Assembly (NCBI RefSeq): GCF_000764305.2
Contig: NW_025933301.1
Coordinates: 100,979-164,978 of the forward strand
DNA length: 64,000 nt
Source of the DNA: Hyalella azteca
Taxonomy: Eukaryota > Arthropoda > Malacostraca > Amphipoda > Hyalellidae
Direction: 5' to 3'
Every line of letters starts with the position of its first letter. The stretch's first letter is position 1. The translations under genes were made by a program, and so were the position numbers. Of this stretch, positions 33,739 through 47,539 are shown in pieces. The notes under the pieces are model-generated. The model saw nothing but the letters and a program-made list of their open reading frames with translations, searched no databases and was not told the DNA's origin.

Positions 33739-35018
33739 TCTTATTTCGCGTAGCTATCAATGTAGGCTCTGAACACAACGCGATATAACTTGTAGTAGAA
33801 GTTCACAAACATTATTAACCTTATTGTGTTCAACACGCAAGTCTTTCACCGATTACAGTTAATAAAATACATATCTTGAAATTGAAGCCGTTGAAACATT
33901 TTTTATTTCATAAGCAATAATTCTTATAAAATGACTCATAAAGATCCTGCACCTCGCCAGGAAGCACAGTGACATCCTTCACATCTCTGAGGGCTTTGAT
34001 CAGGATCTTGAGGTGAACAAATTTCCTCCCTCAAAGGATTATAAGTTACCCCATTCGACCTCGAGCTTCCCTCGTTGTGGCGAGCTCGGAAGTTTGATGA
34101 GGACGTTGTTTTAATCTCTCTCGCTGCTCATGGCCCTCACAGTTCCGGGGTAGAGGGAATACATTATCCCTATCACGCAGATAATTACTACATGGATACT
34201 CCTGACGTACTAAATGGTGAATTCTGAATATTTTCCGGCTTAATACTGACATTCAATTGATCCATTCAATTAACTATCGCGAGACGAATCCAAATAAATT
34301 TAGTAACTTTTTTAAATGGCGTAATATAATTTCATCCCTTCTATGAATTTCTTTCCCTTTTTTTGCTCGTATTACTCTTAACGGATAGAAATAACGAAAT
34401 ACAATTTAAATTCTCCGTGGCAAATCCACTACCTTAATTCTTTCATGCTGCAGTAATAGGATTTTACAATTAGAAAAAAATATTCATGCGGACAACAAAG
34501 ATCGCTTGGAGAGTTCAAAAGATTTTCCTGTTCGACGCTCCCATCTTAATGCCGCGTCACACTCCGAGCATGCGAGGAGCCGCAAAAATGGAGAATTGTC
34601 AGAAAATTATGACCGAATGAGAACTTGATTTTTAATAATTCATTTGTTGAACGATGGAATAGCGGAAAAATAGTCACGCCTTCTCTTTACCCATACTTGG
34701 TCAATTTTAAAGTGTTCAAATAAATTTTTCTTGTTTTACAACCCTCGTTAACACAAGCCTACACGAGCGAACCAATTCTTTGCATTGAGTACTAATCCAT
34801 AAATTATATTATTCAGTGTCATCTGAATTAGCCGATAAGTCTACAGTAATAAGTACGTATCTCTTTTCCCGTTACGCCGCAGTGTATTAAACTTCTCCAG
34901 TTAGTGGTCAGGCAGCAGGAAGCCCAAAGGTTCGGCCATTACTTGCAATTGCCAGCTGATGGCGCGCTAACTTCCACCAACCTGAGCCAGCTCATCCCGT
35001 CATGCGAACCAAATGATA
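33739..35018. other. Non-coding stretch
   Basis: No supported feature. Confidence 0.45.
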
Positions 35019-35262
35019 ATGTCTTTGTACTCTCATGAGGCCTTGTGCCCAGTGAGCAAGTCTTCCTACCCTCTCGAGTCTTTATACATCAATAATTGAA
35101 TCTTTTTACCCACTCAAATCTTTGAAGCCTCATGATCAGGTCTTTGTGCCGTCTCGATTCTTCATACCTCAATAGTTAAATCTTTTTACCCACTCAAATC
35201 TTTGAAGCCTTATGACCAAATCTTTGTACTTTCTTTCAACCCCAGTGGTCAATTCTTTGAAC
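35019..35262. repeat. Degenerate ~80-bp tandem repeat
   Basis: Two good copies containing AATCTTTTTACCCACTCAAA then TCTTTGAAGCCT (about 35099-35147 and 35177-35212), with weaker flanking versions built on the phrase TCTTTGTACT/TCTTTGTGCC. Confidence 0.75.
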
Positions 35263-37605
35263 ACTAATGAGTGTCGATACCCCAATGAAGGTCGTTATAC
35301 GAGTATATCCTCCTTTACGTCATTTAAATTTTGATTGAACGTTGTTTGACGATGTATGGCCATCCTTTTCTCATCCACCAGCGTTTCAGAATGACGTATG
35401 TATTTCTGGTGCATATCTATTCTTAGAAAAAAACATTGACCGAGCAAAGCACGTTCAGCCGTTGGTCGAATAACACTCATGGAATGGTAAATAATAAAGG
35501 ATACGGTGCAGTATTTCTGTTCATATTGTAATTCCTAAGCTACATTTACAAAATTTCTACACATCAGATAAGTTTCCTTCACTTGCTCTCATAATTGAAA
35601 AACGATTAATTAAATTGCTGCTAAAATAAAAATTATAACCTTCAATCAAGTGGTAATTTTTAAGATGTTTCTGCAAAGGACTTCGTTTCCCTCTGCAGCG
35701 CTGTTTCAACTGGATAAGTCGAACATTTAGTCTGTTAGTGTTGTTTGTTCGAAGCCTGGTCTTACAAATATGTAGTGGCTATTCGAGCTATCGTTACTAA
35801 TACCTATCGTATCTAAATATTATAACAAGATGACGTCAATATTATCGGAATTCAAAATTCGAGATCTTGAAAGAAACAATTGCAGACATGATATTAGTAA
35901 GTTGTATACACGGGGAAAAAAGTTAGATGCAATATTTATTCTCAAATCTCGCCCATTAAGTAGATTCTGATTAAAATAACTTCATACCACAACTTGCAGT
36001 GTCATACCGATTGATCCGCTGGCCTGGCTCATCTACCACATAGGCGTGAACTTTTTTTCCACTACCTACGCAACGCCGTGTTAACCTGTTATCCGGAAAT
36101 CTTCTTCTGATAGCAATTAATCACATCTCTCCAGTAAGCTTATAGTTTCACGAAATAATAAAATTCCAGATATAACTCCAATTCTTCGGAGTCATCATGT
36201 ATCCCCAAATACCAATCAAATCAATTTAAACTAATTCTTGGAAACATCGTCTGAATTCTAGATGTTTCCCCTGATTCTAGATGTTTCCTTCTTCTTCTAG
36301 ACTCTGGATGTTTCCGAATGAGAAAACCCACGAAAGTCACAAAAGGGGCACATTTTAAGCAATGATCACTAAATTAATTGGTTTTAAGCTCAGGTTCCAA
36401 GCTGTGATCGCTGATGTATAATCACAATTGCCGAGCCTTATAGGGTAGGGCCCCGAGACGCTGTTCAAGCAAAATGCATGGCAAGATCCTGAGCCACGAT
36501 CCCGGTAAAATGCGAATGGCAATAAAGACCGGCCAATTATGACCGCTATTTGTTTCAAAAAGTTGTGCTGTCTTAAAACTGGAAGATGACGTAGACTTTA
36601 TCGACCAATGAACATCTTCAGTTCTTCATGCTCTGTGAGAAGCAGCGAGATAAACTGTGAATTCCTGTCAATTTTCCTTAGCGAGACTCATACTAATTCA
36701 CTTAACCTTCTCTGAATAATATAAAATTTAAAGAGGATAATCCACCAGTACGAATTTTTAAATCAGGCACCAAGGAAGGGCTCTTCTAAATTATTAGAAC
36801 TTATAAAATGGCGAAATTAAGGATGCCATTTAAGATGTGCCTTTTATAAATCAAACAATAATAAAGTTTTATATATAGTTTATATTAAACAAATATGAAG
36901 TTTTAACAACGACTGCTTCGGTAATTTATTCCTTTACGAATTTTGGTATCTTTTTCATTTTCTATGCCTACACAGACAACTATCCCCAATCATAACAATC
37001 AATTTCATTGCTTAATTCTATTTCTAGCAATCACCCAATCTTAACAATTTCTCCTGTTAATTTCATTTCTTAGGAGCACGCTACTTCAAAGTACTAGAAA
37101 AAAAAGATTCATTCGGAACTTAAAGGGAGCAGTTGCAACCAAAACAAAGCTTCAGCGTGGAGACCTGCATCTTGTACTCACAGGAAGCGTCTTCATTGTG
37201 AACGGTTGTGCTCCTCTTATGTATCAAATGAAGCCGTCGGCCTGACAGTGTCGCAAAGGAACATTTTAATCACAAGTCAAGAGAGGTGAGGAAGTTGAAG
37301 AAAGTAGATTGAAACACACCAAAAGCACAGGCACTTTTGCTCACAGAAAATCTCACGACCACTTTAATCAGACTCTCAGGACCGGCATGTCACTGTGGGG
37401 TTCGGGAAAAGATAAATAGAGCTGGCAGCGCTGTTCCGGATCGCGAATAATCGCCGTGAGTGTCACATGCAATGGCTTATTGAGGCCCAAAATGTCCGGC
37501 CTTTGGGGCGAGAGCGGAAGGCCGACGAGAGACTTTGGCACTCACAAGGGCTGCACTGGACCACATCCAGCAAGCGAGTCTCCGGCAGCTCTGTAAGCTA
37601 TTGAT
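35263..37605. other. Non-coding stretch
   Basis: A threefold CTAGATGTTTCC repeat occurs at about 36258-36315. From 37480 onward the sequence becomes GC-rich. No exon is supported. Confidence 0.45.
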
Positions 37606-37712
37606 TTGGCTTGGGGCGGGAGGGGAGGCTGCTCGGCCATTAGAGGGGAGGCGGCTTAGCCATGAGAGGGGATGCAGCTTGGCCATGAGAAGGGAGGACG
37701 GTGTAACCAAAG
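37606..37712. repeat. GC-rich short tandem repeat
   Basis: About four degenerate copies of a 24-26 bp unit combining GGCCATGAGAGGGGA and GGCTTAGC/GGCTTGGC. Open frames of 60-160 codons cross it on both strands, but they change register over the repeat and are not taken as genes. Confidence 0.75.
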
Positions 37713-38642
37713 GGGTGAGGGCGTTCCGGTGAGGAGCATACGCCACATCTGGGCACTTCTGAAGCCCTCTTACGGTGGAAACCAAGAGGCGTGGTCCAAG
37801 TTTGAGGAGAAAATTGTCCCGATCAAAAAAAGAGATTCGTATTTTCAAGTTTTTTCTGGTGAATAGTTGAGGTGAGTGGGGAATATCTCTATACCATACC
37901 ACATTCATTTCGGAACAAATCGACTTTCGTGAAGACAAGTAATTGCAACAGTGAGGGATAATATCCAAACCCTTAGAATAAATTCTGGAGAAAATATGAA
38001 ATTTGGTTCAAATCTCAATTAAGAATTGGGTTGTCATTTACTACCTTTCGACTATAAGTGAGTGCTCTACGTGGAATTATAATTCTGATTCCATTACTTA
38101 TAGAGAAACGGAAGGCATTATGGGACCCCAGCGTTTTACCTGGCTTCGACATACGAATGAGTTTGATGAAAACGAACTAAAAATTAAGAAATATTCACTC
38201 TGTTGCACCAAAGGAAAACAGATATCAATCAGTCAGACAATTAAAAAATGCATACATTTCATTTCGCTTTATTTGACGTATCAGCAATTTTTTGGCTGTT
38301 TTGGGAGCCTGTTTGAAATATGAAGTTCAATTTTCCAAATTTTTTTAGCTGCATTCCACACGCAGGGTGAGCACTGGAATAAAAATTCCCGCCTGCCCGT
38401 CCTCAAAAACAGGAAATTTCAAACTCAAGTAACGTTTCCGCGATCACATAAGTAAGGGTACGTGTTTTCGATGTATACAGATAAAGCATTTTCACTCCTG
38501 AGTCATTAATTAGAATTTCTGTTTTTACACTCATTTCACTTTCATAGCAGGAATTTATCTTGAGCAAAGTAAGTATGTAGATCTCTTTTAGAATCCTTGG
38601 CCCCACAGCAAATCGATTCTCAGTATTTAATTTAAGCATCGG
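37713..38642. other. Non-coding stretch
   Basis: No supported exon. Confidence 0.45.
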
Positions 38643-39092
38643 TTTAAATATCCTACCCGCCCGTTATAACTCGTTCAAATATCCTACTCGCCCGTTATAA
38701 TGCGTTCAAATATTCAACCCACCCGTTATAATGCGTTCAAATATTCTACCCGCCCGTTATAATGCGTTCAAATATCCTACCTGCCCGTTATAATGCGTTC
38801 AAATATTCAACCCACCCGTTATAATGNNNNNNNNNNNNNNNNNNNNNNNNNNNNNNNNNNNNNNNNNNNNNNNNNNNNNNNNNNNNNNNNNNNNNNNNNN
38901 NNNNCAAATATCCTACCCGCCCGTTATAACGCGTTCAAATATCCTACCCGCCCGTTATAACGCGTTCAAATATCCTACCCGCCCGTTATAACTCGTTCAA
39001 ATATCCTACCCGCCCGTTATAACGCGTTCAAATATCCTACCCGCCCGTTATAACTCGTTCAAATATCCTACCCGCCCGTTATAACTCGTTCA
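38643..39092. repeat. 31-bp minisatellite containing the assembly gap
   Basis: The unit is CAAATATCCTACCCGCCCGT followed by TATAACGCGTT. Six copies are visible before and six after a run of 78 Ns (38827-38904). Left copies mostly have TAATGCGTT and CAACCCACCC variants; right copies are more uniform. The N run is not a whole number of units once the broken edges are completed, so the true copy number is unknown. Confidence 0.95.
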
Positions 39093-40950
39093 GAGTAAAG
39101 CATGAGTTCTTGCGACATTTCGAAGAGCCAGTCGTATGATATATGTCATCTGGGCAGTTGGGTGTTTTTTCAATGATTTTCCAATGATTCTGAAACAAAC
39201 AATATAATGAGCAAACGATTGAACTGCCGTACATCTGCCCCCAGCTCAACCTCTATTCTCCAAATCTTTACAGTCTCCTTTTCGTTGAAATTCGGAAAAA
39301 GGTGAGAATTATTAGTATAAATTTTCTATTCCTAAATCACCGATAATACAACGTTCTAAATTTCTTATGTGAATAATTTAATTTGAATATTGGATAAGGA
39401 TTAAGGAAGTTGGGAAATTAAAATAAGAAAATATATTTGGCTCAGTGTCATGGTGCATTATTTCATCACAATTTCTTTACTTTAAAATAAATAAATTATT
39501 CTACTATTCATGAGAAACTGAGTCAATTTATTGGGTTTCAATTTGAAGCTGAAATTTAATAATGCGATTTTTTTCAAATTACTTACACGAAACTGTTGAC
39601 ATAAATTGTTTACGAGTGCAATAGCAAACATATACTGTACATATGCCAAAACATAGGCAATAACATTGACATTCGAGCCTATTACACCGGCTTGCTTGTA
39701 TTTTGTCCCGACAATTCTGCCCGCATGCAGCGAGGTTTTTGGATGAAATCTTGCAATCAGGAGATTGTATTTATGTATGAACTAAAGGGCAACACGTACC
39801 TCATTTTCGAGTTTCATCAATGAGCTAATAGTTTGTCCTGACCCTCCTTGCAATTTGTGTGTGATTTTCAGAGGTTGACGCGACAGGTTGGTTGGGGTGG
39901 CAGTTAAACCAGACAAGCGTAGCAGACAATATACCAAAGTTGAACTCGGCATTTCGGGAACGAAATTTTTTTTGTGAAGCCCAGGTAAAAATTCACAGTG
40001 TAGTGCGAGTATATAGGATAAGGAGCGTCAGAGGTGAGGGCCTTTCGATCCGGCAATCTCACATACATTCTTCAATAAATATTAGATAGCATGAAAATAA
40101 TTTAAACCACCTTGGGGTTGACGATATTCCTGGTTGGGAGCTGGTTGCTTCAAATGAAGCGAAAAAGAAGAAAATGAATTTTCATCAGGTATGTTGATTA
40201 GCTCCGTGATACGCTATCTGGAAAGCTGATATAAACATTACCGACCGTTCATGTACTCATAATATTTCTTTTTTTTTCTTTATTGAGTGAGCTTCTCTTC
40301 TTCTTTAATAATTAAATTAATGAATTGATGACACACGATACCTCATTCATCAAGCTTTATTTTCAGTAGCCATATAATTATCACCATGAATGTTTATAAT
40401 ACAACGATGAACTAATCTCTACATATTTACTCCTCCAGACTTTGTGTTCATCGGAGCAGGAACTTGCCATCTAACGTCAGCGTTGCCGGCTGTACTGGAA
40501 GAGGCTGATTAAGACTCTCTCAAGACTTCCATGATCTTAAATGGAATTTCCACGGTTTTGTGAAAGAAGAAACCAGTTTCGTCAGGACATTCCGGCGGTC
40601 TGAGATTGACAAAGCATATAGTTCATATTAACATAATTGAAATTTTTTTTAAAGAGTCTCTGGTTTAGATAGAGAGACATGAGCGTTGATCCTGATCCGT
40701 TAGCTGCTTATTGTTCGAAACAACGAAAGATTTAAAATAACGTGCCAATCGGCGCAAATGCACTTTAGTCAACGCGGAAATGTGTTACCAAACTATATAC
40801 ATGGTAACGTTTACGTAAAGAGTGATGCACGACGATGCATCATAGCAATTATACTCAAACGTTACTTCAGAGATTATTTTTCTCCACATGCAGTAGTGAC
40901 ATACGAAAAATTCATTTCTTGGAAATCCATTAACGATTTTAGATAACAAA
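39093..40950. other. Non-coding stretch
   Basis: No supported feature; AT-rich. Confidence 0.45.
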
Positions 40951-41115
40951 ATATAACTCAGTACTCACTGCAGTGAGTGACAGAGAGCGCATTTTCTCGT
41001 CGACGAAAACTTGAGGTCATGGACGGACGGACAGACGGACGGACAGACAGACAGACGGACATGGCGAGCACAAATTAATAGTGCATTTTTTCCATAAATG
41101 AGAAAATGCGCTAAA
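40951..41115 (+). mobile_element. GGAC/AGAC short element, copy 3
   Basis: Forward copy with an intact head (TATAACTCAGTACTC), palindrome, both 13-base arms (AGCGCATTTTCTC and GAGAAAATGCGCT) and a short GGAC/AGAC run. Flanks are ACAAAA on the left and AAAAAG on the right. Confidence 0.85.
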
Positions 41116-41990
41116 AAGTAACCAAATGATATCTTGCGGATCTCACTCTTCCGGAGAAGGATTCGCCTCTGGAAAAGATCTGTTCTCCGGATTGGCGTCA
41201 TGTCTGTCGCTTTTAATAGATGATTTGTTAGACGCGTCCAGCGACGTAACTTAGTGGGACGTCTTCCTTGGGGACGCGACGTTGTGCGTCGACCACATGA
41301 AGGCTCGGTTACCGACGCCTTGAGTTAGGATCAAAGAGGACTGTTTGAAAGCAATAATACAGGAGAAATGAAAGGGAAAAATTAAATATATACGGAAAGT
41401 TTCCGTTTGAAAATGGAACGTAGAACAATTGAACGTAGTTAGTAGTTTATTGCAAGTATCGGATTTAAATTTGTTTCACGTACGACTTACGGTAAATTAA
41501 ACTTTCCCTATAAGGTTTTATTATAATGACGAACATCGGTTCTGTTCATTTAATGGCTTCGAATGTTAGTCGCTGAATATTTTAGGATGAAACTAATCAA
41601 TATATTTCATAGCATTGCACTAATTAAAATGAATTTGTAAATTATTAGTTAAATAATAAATCTGTTTGATTTATTTTTTAAGAAATTAAATTTCATTTGG
41701 CTGCAGATTTATTCTATGTGAAGCGTACAGGCCGCACTCCACAAAATCTTACTCTATCACCGAAATCATAATCTGATAGTTCGTAACTAATTTTATTTAA
41801 TAATTTCAATAATTTCGTAAATAATATAAATAATTTCTTAGGCAGGGAGCATGTCAGTTATTAATTAAATTAGAAATTAGCGAACGATTCCAAGAAGTTT
41901 GCAAGGGGCTGGAGGGCAGCAGGGCGTGAGCGATACCCTACAGCCTCCTCATGTCGTCCCGCATGGTTGTGGCGCCTGTAGTTGCCTTTC
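41116..41990. other. Non-coding stretch
   Basis: No supported feature. Confidence 0.45.
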
Positions 41991-42275
41991 TAGCGCATTT
42001 TCTCATTTATGGAAAAAATATAACTCAGTACTCATTGCAGTGAGTGACAGAGAGCGCATTTTCTCGTCGACGAAAACTTGAGGTCACGGACGGACAGACA
42101 GACAGACAGACGGACATGGCGAGCACAACAGTGCATTTTTTACATAAATGATAAAATGCGCTAAAAAGGCACTATTGTGCTCGTCATGTCCGTCCGTCCA
42201 TGACTTTACGTCACGGGCCGACTTCACGAGAAAATGCGCTCTCTGTCACTCACTGCAGTGAGTACTGATCTATTT
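41991..42275 (-). mobile_element. GGAC/AGAC short element, copy 4, split by copy 5
   Basis: A reverse-oriented copy starts as TAGCGCATTTTCTCATTTAT at 41991, is interrupted after GGAAAAAA at 42018, and resumes as GCACTATTGTGCTCG at 42169. It ends in the inverted palindrome and GTACTGA near 42268. Its microsatellite is nearly lost and its inner arm is decayed (CTTCACGAGAAAATGCGCT), suggesting an older copy. Confidence 0.85.
42019..42168 (+). mobile_element. GGAC/AGAC short element, copy 5, nested in copy 4
   Basis: A complete forward copy lies inside copy 4. It starts exactly at TATAACTCAG and ends at AAAATGCGCT followed by AAAAAG. Comparison with intact copies (GGAAAAAATGCACTATTG) defines both element ends and suggests a short A-run target duplication of about 5 bases. 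Confidence 0.85.
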
Positions 42276-42765
42276 TTATTCTCTGGCAAATTAGATGTGC
42301 GAGTTATTTGTCTACAAGAAATTTGAAGCAAATTTAAGGCAATCTGAACCTTGTTTGTTCAATGTGTCCTCTGTGTTTGTTCAATGTATTTCTGACAAGG
42401 GTTTTCAAGTGACTGTCGTGGCGAATGTAGAAAGTCGGATCAATTTGCAGATAAAGATATTATCTTTTTGTAAGTGATTAATTCAATTTTTATTAGATAT
42501 TATTCCAACTTTAATTCAAAATAACACATTATGTTCGATTGCATGTACATGTATGGACCATTTACTTGCTAATAAATCGCCCCACGAGTGTTAAATTATT
42601 ATACGCAGTTGCTGAAGAATGTACTTAGTGTTGATAGATTAACAAACCACTTAAATTACCTGAATAATCTTCTTATTTCCTTGCTTTTGATTGTATGGCG
42701 CGAGAGATAAGATTCCTGCACGAAAAACTTACGTAATTTATATTCCTGGCTGATGCCAAAACTTT
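42276..42765. other. Non-coding stretch
   Basis: A 60-codon plus-strand frame lies at about 42295-42477 without splice or family support. Nothing else recognised. Confidence 0.4.
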
Positions 42766-42862
42766 TAAACCACCGATAAGAACGCCGTTTCAACCAACGA
42801 TAAGATCGCCGTTTCAACCAACGATACGACCGCCGTTTCAACAAACGTTAAGATAGCCGTTG
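42766..42862. repeat. 24-bp tandem repeat, four copies
   Basis: The unit contains CGCCGTTTCAACCAACGATA plus AGAT; four copies that become less exact to the right. Confidence 0.9.
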
Positions 42863-45763
42863 CTTTAACGTCTTCGGTGGGTTAAAAACATCATAATATT
42901 TGCGTTTAATAGTGAAAGAAATTAAAAGTAATGGTAATATAATGCTAGGAATAAGAACACCCCCGGGATTATTACTAATAATATGCGTTTAAAAAGTACT
43001 TTTTAAGGGTCATACTTCTAGGGAGGCCAGTTTCTCCGATGTTACACATTTACAATGAATTTCTTTTTTTATTTTTAAATATTTAAAAAAATCACCATAC
43101 TTCTAATCGAAATGTGTGGTAGAACATTTTGATTTGTGGAAATAAAAATTACAGCAAATTGAACTGAAGGGTAAGATTCCCTTTATAGTGAATAATAACA
43201 TTAAGTCCATGTCATTCATTTATTTCGGTCGACTTGCACTGACTAATTGTTGAATAACTTTGGTCGAATAATATTACAACACATCAATCGCTTCATCTCA
43301 GTTTAATTACAAGTAAATATAACTAATATTTACTTGTATAATTACAAAAAAACTGGTTATTATACATTGACTTGTATTTACAAACGGCTAGAGTTGCTAA
43401 GAATTTTGCTTCTAAAATGCAATAGTCCGTGAAGCCGAGTGTGAGGATAGACAATTATCAACGTCAGCTACGAACCTGGCAACAACTTGGCCTACTTCAT
43501 CCAGTTCATCGAGCAATTTTACCGAAACACAATATTTTTAAGTTTACTGCTGTTATAAAAACCTAGGCGATCGTAATAATATTATCTACTTCACAATATT
43601 CCGGATTTTTTACGTGTATATATTTTTCGGTAGAACTTATATGTCTGTCGTACATTCCCAGTCGATCATGCATTTTCCGATCACCATCTTTTCTTACTAT
43701 CTACGTCATAACCTCACTGTATTCTGAGACATGAAAGCCGTGATGTCGCAGTCACTTCAGTCTGCTTCAGTCACCACAACGTTGAGAATTTCATTATTTC
43801 ATCTCTGGGGAAAAGCAATACGTTCAGTCACATTTTACACCATGGCTTCCTACGCGAAATGGAGGCGTAGTTTTCAAATAGCCTCCGTACAACGAATTCT
43901 TTCGAGTCTGTGTTTGGTTACTGGATGGCGGGGGGAAACGATTCTCTAATTAACAACAAATAATCATCGTGGATGCTATTGATCTCGCGTATCAAGCGGC
44001 ACACGTGCGTAGTTATATAGTTTTGGGATACCTCGGTATCTCCAAGGTGTAGAAAAAGAATACTCCAGAAGAAAAGAGCAAAGTAGGACTGTGGAGAATC
44101 CATTTATTGGCCATTATCCATTCGTTGCTTTGAAATGTCAAAACGCACCCTGCGTAGTGTAAGTTCTCATTGCACCAATATACGACAATATATAAGCTTT
44201 CTTAATTCTGATTGAAAAAATTAAATATTGCGCACATTCGGCTCACTAAATCACTTCACACTTGGGTCTACTTGTTCAGTGCTAAAACACTTTGGTATTT
44301 CTCCGTTACATGATACTGATTTGATTTATTCATGTTTACGTTTTCTTTCCATAAACTGATATATTTCTTTTTCTCAGAAAAATGCACTATTTGAATTTAT
44401 GATTAGTGTCAAGTATCGTTAGATAGATATAACAAATGAATGGAGCATTTAATCTATGCCATTACTCAGGTAGAGATATCAAGAATGTTATCGTCATCGG
44501 AAAAATTATATATGATTCTCAGCCTTGTAAACCTACTTTAACGCGATGTCGGCATCAGTGTTTCAGTATCGTTAAGACTTCCTCTTAAATTACAACGGAG
44601 CTATTGACGGATAACAATATACTGACAGAGATTCGATTTGATTATTAAATTGGATATTATTCAGAGATTTTGATAAAATTGCATAAAATGTGCTTACGAT
44701 GTATAAAATGTATATATATGTGCTAGCAGAAGCAGACGGTCACAGCACCTAAATACACATAATACTGACCAGTATACGTCTTGGTGAGTCCGCATAGTAT
44801 TTCGTCCATGCCTCATCAACCTCGAGAGGTTGTGTAATACAGAGCGTTTTTAGTAGCCATATATATCTACTACTTTAGCCATTGGACCAACCAGCCGGCA
44901 GCCGTAATGGAGAACGGTCATTAACCAACCATTTGTGGCTAGACAATGGGAATGAGAATGCTAAAAGACTATACAGCCATTTCTCATTCTCATGCTCGCT
45001 ATATTGAAGAATTAATTGTCAAACTCGAAGAATTCTATAATAATACCTATCTGAGGCTTTAGCACCAAAATAACTTGGAGTATTTTTTTAAATAGTTTAC
45101 CCTCAAAAACCAGAACTTAGCTATTTTCTACAAGGAGGATGGGCAAGATGTAAAAAAGTGGTTTTTATTGGAGCCTTCAATATCACACGACATTGGTTTT
45201 TTATGAATAAAACAATAGAAGCAAAGAAAACGTTTGTCTGGTAATAAAATATCACTCAAATAGCAGCTCAGCTGATGAAATACTCAACTTCCCGCTTTTA
45301 AATACAAATGTAGAGATACTGGAAAAAATTGTGATTTGTAGCGCTTGATCAACGCAAAAAATTTGAAAAGCTGTTTTAAATCGGCACTATTTAGATTGTT
45401 ACAAAGTTTAAGTACTATTCTGTTTATTTGTTTGAAGGCAGGTTGCGGGCATGGTTGAACATGGGTGTTGTGGGGGCTTCTGTGTTTCAAACGGGGCAAC
45501 TATTTCATAAGGCGTCGCGAAATTCAAATTTGACCAGCCAAACCATAACCAAAATCACGACTTTGAAAAGTCAACGTCAAATCAACTTCATTAAACATAA
45601 ATCCCGATGTCATTATGAAAGAAGACTATGTACATTAGACAAAAAGAATTCACGTGAATATAAAGCATTATTCATGTGAATAAAATAATATTTTTCTATT
45701 ACTTTAAAGTTTTCATGGTAGAAACTTTATGAAAAGTTTTTAAAATTGCTTAGATATTTTAAA
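42863..45763. other. Non-coding stretch
   Basis: One hairpin, ACAAGTAAATAT / ATATTTACTTGT with a 5-base loop, at 43309-43337. No exon or repeat family recognised. Confidence 0.45.
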
Positions 45764-46928
45764 TGATAACAATTCATAAGTCGCCAGCGCAGGTAAAGCC
45801 TGGAATGCAGCCTGATTCATTACTAATGAATCATACTTGAACCGATGACGCATGAGGGATTAGAAGTGAAATTTATATTAGAAATTTATTAAAGGTTGTA
45901 TTTTTTTGTACGATTTTTTATTCAATGAAAGGTTGTACAATGCCATACAATGTTTTTTCCGTGACATATGGAAACGATTAATTATTCATATACAGAAATT
46001 AGCAGAAAACATGAGAGGGTGAATTTTATGAATGTTTTAAGCGGCACTTCTTTTGGATTAACACCATTATTTCGTGCATGCCTCGGGAACTTTTTACATG
46101 CCTATTTTAGATTCAGTGTTTAAATAAAACGAGCGAGTTTCAGCCTAGACCCTTGCTTAAATTCCAGAATTTCGGGTTGATATTCATTGTGACTTCTACA
46201 ATGCATCCAACTCTTCAGTAGAGCGAGCGTAGGAGCCTTTACAACGCACCCAACACTGCAGCAGAGCGAGCGTTGGATTCTTTACAACCTTTACAACGCA
46301 CCCAACACTGCAGCAGAGCGAGCGTTGGAGCCTTTACAACGCACCCAACGCTTCAGTTGAGCGAGCGTTGGAACCTTTACAACGCACCCAACGCTTCAGT
46401 AGAGCGAGCGTTAGGACGATTGCAAGGCACCCAAAGCTCAATTTCTCCTGTAAATCCTTTCTTTCTGGGACTATTGCAACACATAAAGTAGATAAGATTC
46501 TGTAATTGAGATAAGAAGCACGATATCTTGAACAATCAATATTAGGACTGGTTTTCCGTGTTGTGCGATGAACTTATCAATTTCTAGTTTATAATATATT
46601 TTAAAATACTGCTAGGGGAACATTTTCTCAACATATTTCTGTACTCGAATTAATCCAAAAGAAATGCCACTCAAAATATTCATAAAATTACACAGTTTCT
46701 TGTTCTCTGTTAAATTCCGTATATGAACAATTACGGGAAAAAAATTGTATGGCATTGTACAATATTTCATTGAATAAAAAATCGTACAAAAGTACAACCT
46801 TTAATAAATCTTTAATATAAATTTCACTTCTAATCCCTCATGCGTCATCAATTCAAGCCTGATTCATTAGTAATGAGTCACGCTGCATTCCAGGCTTTAC
46901 CTGCGCCGGCGAGTTATGAATGTTATCA
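45764..46928. mobile_element. Foldback element with ~300-bp inverted ends and internal minisatellite
   Basis: The left arm (about 45764-46070) and right arm (about 46640-46928) are inverted repeats. Shared landmarks include TGATAAC at the tips, GCGCAGGTAAAGCCTGGAAT, CTGATTCATTACTAATGA, GCATGAGGGATTAGAAGTGA and TTCTTTTGGATTAA near the inner ends. The arms have diverged but align over their length. The centre carries a 43-bp tandem array (46206-46440). No transposase frame is present, so this is a non-autonomous foldback element of about 1.17 kb. A target-site duplication is not obvious. Confidence 0.8.
46206..46440. repeat. 43-bp minisatellite inside the foldback element
   Basis: About five copies of a unit containing GAGCGAGCGTTGGAGCCTTT then ACAACGCACCCAACGCTTCA. 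Copy 3 has a small internal duplication (TTTACAACCTTTACAACG). Confidence 0.9.
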
Positions 46929-47539
46929 GTCATATGTAAGCACCAATTTAATAACGTCTCAGAACTCCTCGTTACACCTCTCGTCAATTTATTATATTGA
47001 GTTATTACATTATATCTCAATTATGACTCAATTTTGAAAGAATGACGCGAAATAAGTTTAAATATTAATTTTAGTAACCAAGTTTAAGAACAAATTTCGT
47101 GCTTGCGTGGCCCACGTGGCGTTAGGAACCAGCTTCGATGCATTTATAAAAATCTGTCTATTCATCGGGAACGATTTTCTTAGTTATTTTTGTATTCACT
47201 TAATTTGTTCAGCACTTCTAATTCTTTAATTAAATTATTCCTTTGGCAGTGTAGCAGCCCAAGACGATAAGCGCGTTCAAACCAAGGCTATGAAGAATTG
47301 ATCACAGCGATTAGAGTTCTAGAAGGTTTATATGAATCACTTTTAAAATTCAACTGAAAAATTGAAGGCACGTTAACGAAAACAAATCCATATTTCAGAA
47401 ATAAGTCATGTAACTAAATTCGAATGTGAAAAAACATTACGTCATCGAAGATCTTTGTTCCCGCCCAACCATGTAGGCCTAAATTCAAGAAAAAACACGA
47501 GGCACAACCAAGACTTTTGGTGCAAACGAATTTTAAAAA
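46929..47539. other. Non-coding stretch
   Basis: No supported feature. Confidence 0.45.

Noticed and set aside
37477..37968. 163-codon minus-strand open frame
   Set aside because: Crosses a GC-rich tandem repeat, has no recognisable domain, and lacks splice signals; a chance frame is more likely.
38643..39092. CRISPR-like array
   Set aside because: Units are contiguous with no unique spacers; it is a minisatellite in a eukaryotic genome. The same applies to the other arrays.
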